Assembly: GCA_037127255.1 (NCBI GenBank)
Contig: JBANSL010000010.1
Coordinates: 32,733,120-32,797,119, forward strand
DNA from: Persicaria tinctoria
Lineage: Eukaryota > Streptophyta > Magnoliopsida > Caryophyllales > Polygonaceae
DNA length: 64,000 nucleotides
Reading direction: 5' to 3'
Shown: positions 51,600 to 63,941 of the stretch, one piece after another
How positions within the stretch are numbered: position 1 is the first letter of the stretch
Layout: the number at the start of each line of letters is the position of its first letter
The notes under the pieces: model-generated
What the model saw: only the letters and a program-made list of their open reading frames with translations
Database searches by the model: none
What the model was told of the DNA's origin: nothing
Translations under genes and position numbers: made by a program

Positions 51600-53321
51600 T
51601 GTTGTCCTTAGCCTGCGAAAGGTTCAATTTGGGGAGGTGGCTTCTCCTTATTCGTGCGATTGTAGGCGAGATCCGCCTTTCGAGTGGTTAATCAGGCATC
51701 CGAAAGGATCTTTTTTTAGGGATGGGATCGGTTGGTGGTGCCCGGTCGATTGTTGTCGCTTCAGGTGGTGGTGTGGGTGGTTGTGGCTGCCTCTCCCTTC
51801 GGCCTGCTACTTCATCTCAAATATGCAATTAAGCCTCTCTGTAAGTTTCCTCCCTCTCTCTAATTCGCACTCAAGTACTGATTTTGCCTACAAGCATATG
51901 GAGTATCTAACGCCTACACAAGGCCTTAGAGCGTATAGCTCACTTGACAAATCTCTGATTCTTTATGACTGGTTTCAAACCTTCGGTTGTCTCTTGCTCT
52001 TCTCATCTCTCTTTATGGCTACTCTCATTGCTTACAAGCACGTCGGCAATAAAACGCCTAAACAAGGCATTAGAGCTCACCGCTACTTAACCCTACTTTC
52101 TGATCTCAAAATCCTATTCGAAATTTTCTACAAGTTGTTCTTGCTTTGGTTGCTGTTGCCCATGGCGTGTATGCCTTTCATGGATGTTCTGTCTGAAAAA
52201 CAATGGTTTCCCCAATTAAATTCTTACTGGTACTACTGCTTGCCTACTAAAATGTTTTTCTTAATAGTTTTTTATTTCATTTTACTGTCCACTGGTTTGC
52301 TCTACCCTTTAGCTTGCTTTGTCAACATGACTTACCCTCCACAAGGCTCCTTTGAATTTACATATGCTCTTTTTTCTTGCTTCCGGTTGTCGCCAGGGGC
52401 TGCTTCCTCTAGTTGTCGTTGGTGCAACGAGCTTTTGGTGGTTTTCGTTGTCACTACCAATCTATCTAAACTTCTGTTTGCTTATGTTTGCATTGGTTAC
52501 CATGGTTGTTTAAATTTGGTTTCTATTACCCTTTATTTGCTTTCGAGGTACTCTCGGGTGTGTTCTGTCCTTTGCAGATTCATTCCTGTTCTGGTTATCG
52601 GTTGTTGGTGCGTGCTAGCTCCGGTGTGTGCCTGTTGCTGTTCGCTTCAGCTCTTGTTGTTACACACTGTGGTCTGGCTGGGGTTCAGCTGTGCTTTTTG
52701 TGCTAATTGCGGGGGCTGTGTCGGGGGTTTTTGGACCTGTCTGCGTGGTGTGGCTACTTCGGTTCCTGCTTCAGCTAGACTTGCTCAGTTGCTGCACTCG
52801 GTTTGGGCTTTAAGCTGGTGTCGTTACCACTTGTTTAGACTCTTTTCTTTATTTCATTTTGAGTTACTGCTCGGATTGTGATTTTAGTTCAATATTTTGC
52901 TTGTTCTCTGTCCTTTGTATTTTGCTACTTTGGGAGGGGCTTGTTCTTACCTTCCTTTTGCTTGTAAGTATGTTTGTTTTTCTAAACAAAAATACAATTT
53001 CTACCAACTATCAATATACCAAGTTTGGGGTACCCCCTCTTATACAATGGCATATACTTTACACCTTAAGATTACACAATACCAAAGCAAGCACAACACA
53101 AGCTGTACAACAATACACACTTGTATTACAACAAGGTTTTGGGAACCCTTTACACTCCCTTACTTATGCAAAGTGAGGTTTTCCAACCGATTCATTCCTA
53201 CCAATCTTTGTTTCCAGACAGTTTACCGTTTCAAAGGTGAATTTGTTCTAAATTTACCTATCAAACGGATACAAAAAGTTTATATTTGTTTAGTACAAAC
53301 AGTTCGCAAAACAAGGTTTTT
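51600..53321 (+). other. L2 leader, A-poor open region
   Basis: A 414-codon open frame (51637-52881) is very rich in Leu, Cys, Phe, Val and Trp and has no recognisable domain. As in the first LINE, the strand is A-poor, so the absence of stops is weak evidence for coding. I do not call it a gene. Confidence 0.4.
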
Positions 53322-54405
53322 ATGAATATATGCACTTGGAACTCACTCGGAATCCGGAGCCGTAACTTCTGGACCAATGTTGATATCTTTTGTCTTAATA
53401 ATAAGATTAATGTTCTGGCCCTTTTAGAGACTAAAACTGATAAGGTTCCTGCAGAAGGCACCCTGCGTAAATGTGGATTCACTAATGTTGCATTTGATCC
53501 AGCTGTCGGTTTTTTCGGGGGGATTTGTCTCCTTTGGAAAGATATCCCAGCCTCACAAGGATCTATTAAGCTCATTGCGGTTCATCACCGTTTTATTCAC
53601 TTTGATTACTCGGACTATGTTTCCCAACGGACTTTTGCTGTACTTGTAGTTTACGCTCCCCCGGATGAGCGTCGTAAATTAGAATTTTGGGATAGAATCT
53701 CCTCGTACATACAATCACTGCTTATCCCATCCTGTATTATGGGAGACCTCGATGAAATTGCTTCACCGGATGATAAATTAGGTGGGGCCTATGCTGGATT
53801 TAAAAAACAGATTATCCCATGCTGGATTTAAAAAACAGACTGTCACTCCAAGAAGTGCCATCTACTGGTGGCCAGTATACCTGGCAACGGAAAACTAAAG
53901 ATACAATTATTTGCCTTGAGAGACTGGACCGTCTCCTGATCCACATGGATATGCTAACCATCTTCGCATCAATACGTACACAGATCCACCCTTTCACTAG
54001 ATCGGATCATGCCCCCATCTCTACAGATTTTCGACATAACATTCAGCCTAAGAATAGGCCTTTCAAATTTGAATTGGCTTGGGCGGCAAGAAATGATTAC
54101 AGAAACTTAGTCTCGCAGGCATGGAGAACAAATCCACAAGCATCTTTGATGTTTAAATTGGTCCAGAAGGCTAAAGTGCTGAAAAAGCTTTCCAAAACAT
54201 GGCATAAAAAGACAGTTCGAAATATTCATAATCAAATACTTATAACGGACCAAAAGCTCCTGGAGCTTCAAGCTGCCGTCATCGCGGACTATAACAACAG
54301 AGATATGCAAAAACTAAAACAATTACTTAACAAGAGAGAGTGTTTGCTCGACTTTCATCGCCGCTATTGGAGCCAACGAGCAAAAGTGAAACATACAAAA
54401 CTTAA
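53322..54405 (+). pseudogene. L2 ORF2, endonuclease domain (frame-shifted and truncated)
   Basis: The ATG at 53322 gives MNICTWNSLGI, the canonical start of plant LINE endonuclease, followed by ALLETKTDKV, GGICLLWKD, VVYAPPDERRK and IMGDLDEIASP. A 28-bp tandem duplication (unit tgctggatttaaaaaacaga..., at about 53791 and 53819) shifts the frame. The second frame then gives STGGQYTWQRK, ERLDRLL and RSDHAPISTD, with basic helices after it. It ends at the C5 insertion before any RT motif. The domain would nick target DNA for target-primed reverse transcription. Confidence 0.85.
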
Positions 54406-55424
54406 TGAAGGTTCGATAATGTAAAAACAATGTAATAAGAAATACTCTAGGAGGGGGGTTGAATAGAGTATGCCCGTTTTTCGCAGAAAGTCTCAAGACT
54501 TTTGAAGCTTGAATCAAAACTCTTGAGATTAAACCTGAATCACAAAGTTAGACAATCGAACCAAGTGCGGAAATAAGGTAAAGCAAATAAGTAAAGGACA
54601 CGAGTAATTGTTTACGAGGTTCAGCACAACAGGCCTACGTCCCCGCCTAGGGTTCTTCCACAACCCTAGGATTCAAAGGCTTTATTGATTGCTTAGCTTA
54701 GGATCCTAATAGCTCACCGAGAAGCCTCTCTCCTATACAATTGCAATCTAGTCAACTCACGTTCCCTTGGAGCCCTAGACCAATCTAGAAGAGCCCCACC
54801 TCTCTCAGCTATCTAGTACAATCCTCTAACTCTCGCAAATCAATAGCCTAGTGCAACTTCCCGAGTTATAAACTCTCGAGTAACACTTGAAATGAATATA
54901 TCCTATAAACTCACAGTGACTCTCAAAGGCTTTGAAATAAACAACAAACTATTTGAGCGCTTTGCAGAGAGACACTTGGAAGACAGATCGCTTGAATGAA
55001 ATGAAGCTCGTGTGTAGCACTTCTACTTCTGTCTTCTCCTTCCTTTCCTTTATATAATAGCATGAAGATTGCATGGAGCGTGAGGATCTTCATCACCAGA
55101 TCTCCAATGACTCTTTCCAATCAGACTTTGATCTTGGATCTTCTATTTAAGGATACTTCGAAGCCATGATCTATTTTTGAACCGATCTTCTCAACAAGTA
55201 AAAGGAAGGATGTAATCTTGATTTATACTTCCTGAAATGGTTAGTTATTCATATATATATATATATAATATAATGGAAGTATATAATAAGATAAGATAAT
55301 ATACGAATAATAAGATAGGTTTTGTATTTCATCAACTGTTAACGCTCCAAGGCCTTTGACACAAATATCCTGTCAAAGCCTTTGGAACATCTTTTCCGAT
55401 TTTCATCAAGGGAGTGAGTTATCA
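54406..55424 (-). repeat. C5 3' LTR
   Basis: 1019 bp. On the minus strand it begins TGATAACTCACTCCC and ends ACCTTCA. It includes a short (TA)n at about 55250-55268 that is longer in the other LTR (63899-63936). Elsewhere the two LTRs are nearly identical where both are visible. Confidence 0.88.
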
Positions 55425-55437
55425 ATCTCCCCCTTGA
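55425..55437 (-). other. C5 polypurine tract
   Basis: On the minus strand tcaagggggagat directly precedes the LTR, as in other Sireviruses. Confidence 0.75.
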
Positions 55438-55861
55438 TGAAAGACAAAACCTGTGCATCCCTACAGCTTAGTCAAACAGATATATCATAAGCAAAATCAG
55501 ACTAAGTACCTGCAAGGGTTAGACAAATGTTGGATCAAATAATTTCTAAAGTAAGAAAACATCCAACCGAAAACCATAAATCAAAAAGCAAGGTCCTCCA
55601 TGACCTTTAATCAGAGGTTTTCAAAGTCTAACGATCATGTCCCCCTTTTTGTCTTTCAACAAAGGGCGGAGGTAAAACAGTCACCAAAAGTTACCAAATG
55701 TTTTGAAAGCGTTGCCAAAAACCAGCAAAGTAACAAGTTTCAGGGGTGGGATAGGGTGGGATTAGGTTTAGGCTTGGTCAATCCAGAGCATCATCAGTGA
55801 GCCTCGTCCACAGTCCTTCCAGCAACGTTGAAATCCCGCTCATCTTTGTCATCACCTCCTT

Positions 55862-57473
55862 CTACAGCTCCTTAATATCCAGGCGAACTTCCTCCAAGCC
55901 CAACTCTAGGTTGTCCATGCGTTCATCGAAAGCTGGAGCAGTGGGAAAGGCTTTTGAAGGAGTGGCAAGACTCAAGGTCCCTTGGGGAGACCGAGTGATG
56001 CCAATCTTTTCAAGGCCTTTAGAGTCGAACATACCCGTATGACGCAGCTGTTCTTCATTTTTGAGATCAATTCCAAAAGCTTTGAAGATAGGGGTCAAAA
56101 GGGTAGCAAAGGGGAGGGGAGAGCCTTTTCGAGCTTTTCTGGCATGGGCCATGGTTCCAAGGATGGTGTTGGCCAGATCAGGATCAAGGCCATTTAGAAT
56201 GCGGTAGAGCAGGACCATGGCATTGTCGGTTAGGAGTGAGCCAGAGTTGAGACGGGGTAAGAGGCATCTAACAATGATGTTAAAGATAATTTTTGCCTCA
56301 AGGGTTAGGGATGAGTGGGTGAGTTGCTTTGATGTGCTGTTGGACGCTTCGGGTAGGAGATATTTGGCTCGGGCTAGGATGATGCAGTTTTCTTTTGAGG
56401 GGTGGATTTCAGATGGTGGAACAGGGGTAGGTAAGCCAAGGAGATCTGCAAAATCATTGGGGTTGAGAGAGATTCTAACCCCTTTGACAACAGTCTCCAA
56501 AGACCAACCATCAGTGTCGGTCTTGGCTTTGAGGTTGATGTAGAAGAGTCGGGTAAGCTCAGGGTAGTAAACAGTTTCTCGGTTAAGAAGAGTCCAGGCT
56601 GGGGAATTTTTTAGGAGCTCAATGCAAGGCATCTTCAAAGCTTCAAAGAATTCGAAATCTAAAAAATCTGAACAGCTAAGCTTACGAGTACGAAACTCGT
56701 CTACCCACTTACCAGCAGTCTCAGCATCTAAAAACCAAGAGGAGGGCAAGGATTGATTTACCTGGATATAGGCCGGGGGTTCAGCGTTCTTCCTGCGTGC
56801 AACAGTTGGAGCAACTTTCTTGGCAGGCGCCACAAGACTCTTGACAGGGCCCTTCCTGGTACGCTTAGGGGAGGGAGGCTTGACGGGAGCAGGGGCTTTC
56901 CGCTTCTTCGGAGACGGGGGAGGAGGAGGAGAAGGAGAGGGAGTTTCTTCCTCCTCTTCCTCAGACCCCGAGTCCTCACCGGACCCCGCTTCGTCACCTT
57001 CTGGTTCCACATCCCCTTCAGAATCCTCTTGATCTTCCTCTTCTTCTTCTTCCTCAGGATCCTCCTCGGACTGAGCCTCCTCGGCTTCGGCTTCCTTCCG
57101 AATCCGCTCAGCCTCTTCCTCGGCCAGTTTCTTAGCAAGCTCGGCCTCTTCATCGACCTTTTTCTTCCTTAGAGCCTCCTCCTCGGCTTCTCTGGCAGCG
57201 TCTCTTTCCATGGCAGCATCAAGGTCATCTTCCTCCTCTTCCTCGTCAGGTTCCTCAGCCAAGATCTTTCTCTTCCCTTTCTGTTTAGCACTGATCGGCA
57301 ATGGTCCTCTTGGGAACAATGGCCGAGCTCTCAGCAATGGTGCTCTGGACAACGGTTGGGATGATGGCTTGAGTAGCAGGTTCGGGTGTGGGAGAAGTAG
57401 CAGTGGCCTGGCGTCCCTTGGGGGTGGCGCCAAGTCTTTTGGGAGTGACGGCTTTCTTGGATTTGGGTGCCAT
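55862..57473 (-). pseudogene. C5 third ORF (post-pol, env-position protein)
   Basis: The likely start is the ATG at 57473 (MAPKSKKAVTPKRLGATPKG). A frameshift near 57295 leads into the long frame: an Asp/Glu-rich and Ala/Glu/Lys coiled-coil region, an acidic run, a Pro/Lys-rich basic region, then a conserved-looking domain with SSWFLDAETAGKWVDEF, YYPELTRLFYINLK, KGVRISLNPNDFADLLGLP and HARKARKGSPLPFATLLT. This last part resembles the 'putative plant transposon protein' domain found in Sirevirus third ORFs. That is from memory of the family and needs an HMM search. The TAG at 55862-55864 is probably premature, since the frame continues open for about 25 codons. No convincing membrane segment is present, so calling it an envelope is not supported. 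Confidence 0.7.
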
Positions 57474-57942
57474 GGAGGTAATTGGTTAGGGTTTCTTTGA
57501 GAGGTTGAAGATGAAGGAGTGGAAAGGTTTTGGGAAAAATCTGAGTGTGGGTTGTAATCGGGTACAGAATGGGTTTAAGTAGAGAGAGAGGGTGACGGAT
57601 TGATGGGATGGGTTTAGGGTTCCAAGGAAAGAAATCATTACCTTGCCAAGTTGAAGGATTTTCAAATTCAAATTTGAATTCAAATTACCATAAAAATCGG
57701 ACTAAACACAAACCAATTTAGTTCCAAAAATAAAATATCTTAACGGTTAAGGAAAACATGAAAATAGGCAATTTTTGAATTCCGATTAAAACAAATATAA
57801 TTGATTAAATATCTGAAAAGATATTAACCAAAAATATATGATCCGATATATGTACTCCATTGTTCAGTTAGCAGACCTTGACATAACTCTCAAAGGTCTT
57901 GACACTGAGTGGAGTTTATCTTTCGTAAAGGGAAAGCTCCCC
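57474..57942 (-). other. C5 spacer between pol and third ORF
   Basis: A/T-rich non-coding sequence of about 470 bp. Just upstream of the ORF3 ATG it has an aaaccctaac-type leader motif, which could mark a separate transcript start. I see no other feature. Confidence 0.5.
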
Positions 57943-60900
57943 CTACGAAAGTGCATCCTTGTCAAGCATCCCAATCTCTCGTCTAATGAAGGTGAACCTG
58001 TCCTCTGCCAAAGGCTTAGTAAAAATGTCAGCCCATTGATAATCAGTAGAAATAAAAGATATGGACACATCACCTTTTTCAACATGATCTCTAATGAAAT
58101 GATGTCTTACATCAATATGCTTGGTCCTTGAATGTTGAACAGGATTCTTAGTGATGGATATGGCACTTGTATTGTCACACTTAATTGGGATACCCTTGAG
58201 GTTGATGCCAAGATCTCGCATTTGTTGAGCTATCCAAAGGATTTGGGAGCAACAAGCTCCAGCTGCAATGTATTCGGCTTCTGCAGTGGATAGAGCGACT
58301 GAATTTTGCTTCTTTGAGTGCCAACTGATCAAGGATGCTCCTAAGAATTGGCAACATCCTGATGTGCTCTTTCTATCCACCTTGTAGCCTGCAAAATCTG
58401 CATCAGAATATCATATTAAAGTGAAATCATTTTGCTTTGGGTACCATAGTCCAAGTTCCTTAGTGCCATTGAGATATCGAAAGATCCTCTTCACAGCCAC
58501 GAGGTGAGATTCTTTGGGATCAGCTTGAAACCTAGCACACATGCAAACACTAAACATAATGTCAGGTCTACTAGCCGTGAGATATAATAAAGATCCAATC
58601 ATTCCTCGATACTCCTTTTGATTGACACTTGTTCCAGTCTTGTCTTGATCTAGAGACAATGTTGAGCTCATGGGAGTCTTGGCTGCTTTGGATTGATCCA
58701 TGTTGAACTTCTTCAAGAGATCCTTAGTGTACTTGCTTTGGTTGATGAAGATTCCTTTCTTGGATTGATGAACTTGTAACCCCAAAAAGTAGTTTAGTTC
58801 ACCCATTAAGCTCATCTCAAATTCACTGCACATAATGTCAGAAAATTCCTTGCACAAAGATGTGTTAGTAGCACCAAATAATATATCATCAACATAAATT
58901 TGAATAACCAAAATGTCCTTTCCTTTGGTCTTGATAAAAAGAGTCTTGTCGATCAACCCTCTTTTAAAATCATTTTCTAAAAGATATTTTGACAAGCGCT
59001 CGTACCAAGCTCTTGGGGCTTGTTTCAAACCATAAAGCGCCTTGTCAAGTTTATAAACGTGATTGGGAAATTCTGAACTTTCAAAACCTGGGGGTTGAGC
59101 CACATAAACTTCTTCTTCTAAAAAACCATTAAGAAAAGCACACTTGACATCCATTTGATATAACTTTATGCTCATGAAAGATGCAAATGTTAATAAAATG
59201 CGAATGGCTTCAAGCCTGGCTACGGGAGCAAAGGTCTCCTCGTAGTCAATACCTTCCTCTTGATTGTAGCCTTGAGCAACAAGCCATGCCTTGTTCCTCA
59301 CAATCTTGCCATTCTCATCTAACTTGTTTCGAAACACCCATCGAGTGCCAATGACTGATTGATGCTTTGGTCTAGGCTTCAAAGTCCAGACTTTGTTCCT
59401 CTCAAATTCATTGAGTTCACTTTGCATAGCTATAATCCAGTCTGGCTCCTGAAGTGCCTCATTTACCTTCTTTGGCTCAATAAGAGAAACAAACGCGTTA
59501 AAAGCACAAAGATCTTTAAGTTTAGAACGAGTTTGAACACTAGAAGTAGGGTCAGAAATGATATCCTTTAATGAGTGTGAAGAGGAGTATTTGAATTTCC
59601 TTTTGCTAGTCTCAGCTCCTTGATTCGTCACACCATCAGGATCGATTTGTGGTACATCTGACTCCGTGGTCCTGTTAGGTTCAGTTACAGCAGTTTCTGA
59701 CATCTCAACACTGTTGGATTGGACACCAAGGGCTTTGGACGCATCTTCAACACTTTGGGCCAATTCTTCAGTGTTAAGAATCGGTTCCTGCATGTTCCTC
59801 TTCTCTGTGTTCTTGGTGGCAGCACCATCACCTTCCTCGTTCTCTTCATGGATATTAAGATCTATATCTGCAACACTTTCACTCAAAACACCATCATTGC
59901 ATTCATCAAAAATAACATGTATACTTTCTTCAACTACCTGGGTCCTTTTATTGAAGATTCTATAAGCTTTGCTACTAGTGGAATAGCCAAGAAATATACC
60001 TTCATCACTACGCGCATCAAATTTCCCAAGGTTATCTTTTCCATTGTTATGAACAAAACAAGTACAGCCAAAGGGTTTGAAATAAGATATAAGTGGTTTG
60101 CGGCCTTTGAAAAGTCCATAAGGAGTTTTCTTTAAGATAGAACGTATAAGACAACGATTTAAAATGTAATTAGCTGTGTTAACAGCTTCAGCCCAATAGG
60201 TTTTAGGTAATGCATTTTCTAAAAGCATAGTCCTGGCCATATCCTCTAAGGTGCGGTTCTTGCGTTCCACAACCCCGTTTTGTTGAGGTGTCCTAGGAGC
60301 AGAAAAGTTATGGGAGATGCCATATTTAGCACAAAACAAATCAAATTGAAGTTGATCAAACTCCCTACCATGATCACTCCGAATAGACACTATGGGCTCA
60401 TTTCTTAAACTTTGCAACTCCTTACAAAGTTTTGAAAACTCAAATAAGGCCTCTGATTTTTCTTTCAAAAATGCAACCCAAGTATATCTTGAAAAATCAT
60501 CGACAACAACTAGCATGTACTTTTTACCATTGGGAGATTTGACTCGCATAGGACCACATAAATCCATATGTAAAAGTTCAAGGGGTCTAGAAGAACTTAC
60601 AACCTTTTTGGGTTTGAAGGAGCTACGTGTTTGTTTACCTCGTGTGCAAGCATTGCACATGTGAATACCTTTGAAGTCCATCTCAGGTAGCCCTCTTACA
60701 AGCCCTTTAGACACAAGCTTCTGTAGTGTATGTGGACTCACATGACCGAGTCTCCTGTGCCAAAGCTTTGGATGGTCCGTCAAGGCCTTTAAACAGGTTA
60801 AGCTTCCTTGTGCCACTTGATCAGCATTTACAGCGTATATGTTGTTGTAGCGATATGCAGTTAGAATAACTTCACCTTTATCATCTCTGCACATTATACA

Positions 60901-61200
60901 TCTTTTCTTGTTAAATCTGACATTGTTACCACTATCACATAATTGAGAGACACTAAGCAAATTATACTTTAAACCATTGACAAGATAGACATTTTTAATA
61001 CTATGGCTGGAATCACTTCCAACACTACCAATACCAACAATGTCGCATTTCCCTTTGTCACCAAGAGTGATTGTTCCCGTGGATTGCTCCTTTAGATCAT
61101 GAAAGAGAGAACTCTTCCCACTCATATGCCTCGAGCAACCACTATTAATAATCCATTTGTGTTCTTTCACCTTGGTGATCTCCTGCAAAACAAACATCAA
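57943..61200 (-). pseudogene. C5 Pol: protease, integrase, RT, RNase H
   Basis: One frame runs 61200-57943 with a single stop, TGA at 58411-58413. Protease: [11 protein letters not shown], in which the active-site Asp of DSG is Asn. Integrase: [40 protein letters not shown] and [14 protein letters not shown], all catalytic acidic residues seen. [31 protein letters not shown], catalytic [12 protein letters not shown] and YFLGLQV. After the stop, RNase H has YSDADFAGYK, ALSTAEAEYIAAG and DNTSAISITKNPVQHSRTKHID. The gag stop overlaps the pol start in another frame (TTGATG), so Pol would need a frameshift or reinitiation. The first ATG is 61197-61195. Confidence 0.9.
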
Positions 61201-62996
61201 CCTTTGTGGCTAGACCAATAAGCAAATTTGGATCCATTGTTGGGATAAACCATATTAGGTAAAATAGTGCCTTTTGGGACCCAAACTTGTGTTATCCGTT
61301 CTTTTCTCAAATGAACAGGAAATGTATTGCGAATAATATAAGGATCCTTTCTTCTATAAGGGCAGGTCTCTTTTACATGTCCCTTTCTAGCACAATGGTG
61401 ACATATAGGAGAGGTTCTGCTTCCTTTAGCCTTTACAAAAGTGGTAATGTGTTGCTTCTTTAAAAACTTTGGATTGTAACCAATACCACTTTTGTTTAGA
61501 GAGCTTTGTTGCTCACCCAACATCTTATCGAGAGTGCCTTTGGATTTGGTAAAACTTATGAGGGCTGTCTGTTGGTCTAGAATCTTATTATTCAGGGAGA
61601 TCTTCTCGTTCTCTAAGTCATGATGCTCATTTCTTAGAGAGGAGAGATCTTGCTTGAGTTTAGATTTCTCCGAGTCAAGCGTCTTGACTTTAATGTCAAG
61701 ACCTGAATAAGAAGCTTCAAGACCTTTGACCCTCATATACAGATCCTCAATAGTTCTTTCCTCGTCCACAGTTCTCTTAATAAGAATGTTAGTTTGGGCA
61801 ATAAGCTTCTCTTCATTGGCAATCATATTTGAAAGGAATTCCGATAATACCTCTTTTGGACTTTCCATAAGTTCTCTTACAGTAGCTTCAAGTTTTTCAT
61901 CGTGGGATTCATCTTCTGAGGCCATAAGACAAATGTTGGCCTTCTCATCGTCGGAGTCAGAGTCGGAATCACTCCAAGTAGCCACCATAGCTTTCTTCTT
62001 CCATTTGTCACTTTTCTTGGGCTGGCTCTTAGTCTTTTGAGGGCAGTCCTTCACAAGATGATCTGTTTCACCACATTCAAAACAAGACAACGGTTTAGTC
62101 TTCTTTTCATATTTGTTGTATTGAGGCTTACCTCGAAATTTTGAAGACTCTGATCCATCCTTGTTGTTGAATTGCTTCTTCATTTTGAGAATTCTAGCAA
62201 GGCCTCTTGTGATAAGAGCAAAAGGATCATCATCATCGTCATCCTCATCTTCAGAATCAGATCCATCCTTTGACTCATCCTTCTTAGACTTGAGTGCCAA
62301 GTTCTTGGTGCTAGCTGGAAGTTCTCCATCGTCTTCATTAAGGATCATCTCATGCGTGATCAGCTTTCCAAGAAGGTCATCCAGGGGTAAAGTGGTGAGG
62401 TCCTGGGCTTCCTCTATAGCTGTTACTTTTGGACCCCATTTCTCCTTTGGAAGGCACCTCAGTATCTTCCTCACTTTCTCAACGTTGGTAAAGCTCTTGC
62501 CGAGAGAGTCAAGGTTGTTGGTGATTTCTGTGAATCGTGTGAACATGGCTTTGATTGACTCATCGGACTTCATCTTGAAGAGCTCATACTTTCGAAGAAA
62601 GATGCTGATCTTGGTGTCTTTTACTTGGCTCGTTCCTTCATAGGTGACGACCAACTTGTCCCAAATCTCTTTAGCTGACCTACAAGAGGAAATACGGTTA
62701 AACTCATCAGTGCTAAGACCACAATAAAGTAAGTTGATATCCCTGTAGTTTTTGGAGATGGTTTCAAGGTCTGCTTGGTTGTAATCAGACTCATTCTTTG
62801 CCACTTTGGTATCGTTTGGTCCTTCCTTCTCTGGAATCTTCGGACCATTCTCTATAATGTTCCAAAGCTCTAGATCTTGGTCTATGATGAACATCTTCAT
62901 CAAAGATCTCCAGTGGACAAAGTTGTTTCCTACAAAGAGTGGCGGTCTGCTTGTGGACCTTCCCTGTGCAAATCCTCCGCTTGCTTCACCAGACAT
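61197..62996 (-). CDS. C5 Gag with coiled coil and two zinc knuckles (599 aa)
   Basis: The frame is open from [14 protein letters not shown]. The N-terminal half is a Copia Gag core ([50 protein letters not shown]). An Asp/Glu-rich [11 protein letters not shown] stretch comes at about 245-260. The first knuckle is [14 protein letters not shown] (about 304-317) and the second is [14 protein letters not shown] (about 529-542). Between them lies a long predicted coiled coil (about 365-500, heptad-like LEATVRELM... to ...LDKMLGEQQ). A long coiled-coil Gag is typical of Sireviruses. It forms particles and binds the genomic RNA. No lesion is seen, so Gag may still be expressible. Confidence 0.9.
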   Translation of the reverse strand: MSGEASGGFAQGRSTSRPPLFVGNNFVHWRSLMKMFIIDQDLELWNIIENGPKIPEKEGPNDTKVAKNESDYNQADLETISKNYRDINLLYCGLSTDEFNRISSCRSAKEIWDKLVVTYEGTSQVKDTKISIFLRKYELFKMKSDESIKAMFTRFTEITNNLDSLGKSFTNVEKVRKILRCLPKEKWGPKVTAIEEAQDLTTLPLDDLLGKLITHEMILNEDDGELPASTKNLALKSKKDESKDGSDSEDEDDDDDDPFALITRGLARILKMKKQFNNKDGSESSKFRGKPQYNKYEKKTKPLSCFECGETDHLVKDCPQKTKSQPKKSDKWKKKAMVATWSDSDSDSDDEKANICLMASEDESHDEKLEATVRELMESPKEVLSEFLSNMIANEEKLIAQTNILIKRTVDEERTIEDLYMRVKGLEASYSGLDIKVKTLDSEKSKLKQDLSSLRNEHHDLENEKISLNNKILDQQTALISFTKSKGTLDKMLGEQQSSLNKSGIGYNPKFLKKQHITTFVKAKGSRTSPICHHCARKGHVKETCPYRRKDPYIIRNTFPVHLRKERITQVWVPKGTILPNMVYPNNGSKFAYWSSHKG

Positions 62997-63040
62997 GATC
63001 GAAAACTCACAAGATTGTTAGATCAAAAGCAGTGAGTAAG

Positions 63041-63052
63041 GATCTGATACCA
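63041..63052 (-). other. C5 primer-binding site (tRNA-iMet)
   Basis: On the minus strand TGGTATCAGATC lies two bases after the LTR end ACCTTCA. Confidence 0.9.
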
Positions 63053-63054
63053 AT

Positions 63055-63896
63055 TGAAGGTTCGATAATGTAAAAACAATGTAATAAGAAATACTCTAGG
63101 AGGGGGGTTGAATAGAGTATGCCCGTTTTTCGCAGAAAGTCTCAAGACTTTTGAAGCTTGAATCAAAACTCTTGAGATTAAACCTGAATCACAAAGTTAG
63201 ACAATCGAACCAAGTGCGGAAATAAGGTAAAGCAAATAAGTAAAGGACACGAGTAATTGTTTACGAGGTTCAACACAACAGGCCTACGTCCCCGCCTAGG
63301 GTTCTTCCACAACCCTAGGATTCAAAGGCTTTATTGATTGCTTAGCTTAGGATCCTAATAGCTCACCGAGAAGCCTCTCTCCTATACAATTGCAATCTAG
63401 TCAACTCACGTTCCCTTGGAGTCCTAGACCAATCTAGAAGAGCCCCACCTCTCTCAACTATCTAGTACAATCCTCTAACTCTCGCAAATCAATAGCCTAG
63501 TGCAACTTCCCGAGTTATAAACTCTCGAGTAACACTTGAAATGAATATATCCTATAAGCTCACAGTGACTCTCAAAGGCTTTGAAATAAACAACAAACTA
63601 TTTGAGCGCTTTGCAGAGAGACACTTGGAAGACAGATCGCTTAAATGAAATGAAGCTCGTGTATAGCACTTCTACTTCTGTCTTCTCCTTCCTTTCCTTT
63701 ATATAATAGCATGAAGATTGCATGGAGCGTGAGGATCTTCATCACCAGATCTCCAACGGCTCTTTCCAATCAGACTTTGATCTTGGATCTTCTATTTAAG
63801 GATACTTCGAAGCCATGATCTATTTTTGAACCGATCTTCTCAACAAGTAAAAGGAAGGATGTAATCTTGATTTATACTTCCTGAAATGGTTAGTTA

Positions 63897-63941
<45 letters not shown>

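Larger units (their letters stand above)
51325..54405 (+). mobile_element. Second LINE (L2), cut by Copia C5
   Basis: A plus-strand L1-type element with a GC-rich 5' end (cgcgcgggcacgcgcc near 51406), a 2-kb leader, and an ORF2 endonuclease from 53322. The element stops in mid-ORF2 at 54405, where C5 is inserted with TSD cttaa on the left. The rest of the LINE must lie beyond the right end of C5, outside the window. The 5' boundary, directly against the C6 LTR, is approximate. Confidence 0.75.

Noticed and set aside
51637..52881. 414-codon hydrophobic, cysteine-rich ORF in the L2 leader
   Set aside because: The strand is very poor in A, so stop codons are rare by chance. There is no domain, and the region is in the position of a LINE 5' leader. 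The comparable frames in the other LINE do not align with it.
56758..57172. Plus-strand and alternative-frame ORFs over the C5 third ORF
   Set aside because: They are shadows of the E/K/P-rich coding repeat on the minus strand and have low-complexity compositions.
57285..57433. First ~50 residues of the longest minus-strand frame of C5 ORF3 as the true N-terminus
   Set aside because: The proline/leucine-rich start is the out-of-frame reading of the MAPKSKK N-terminus. A frameshift near 57295 explains it better.
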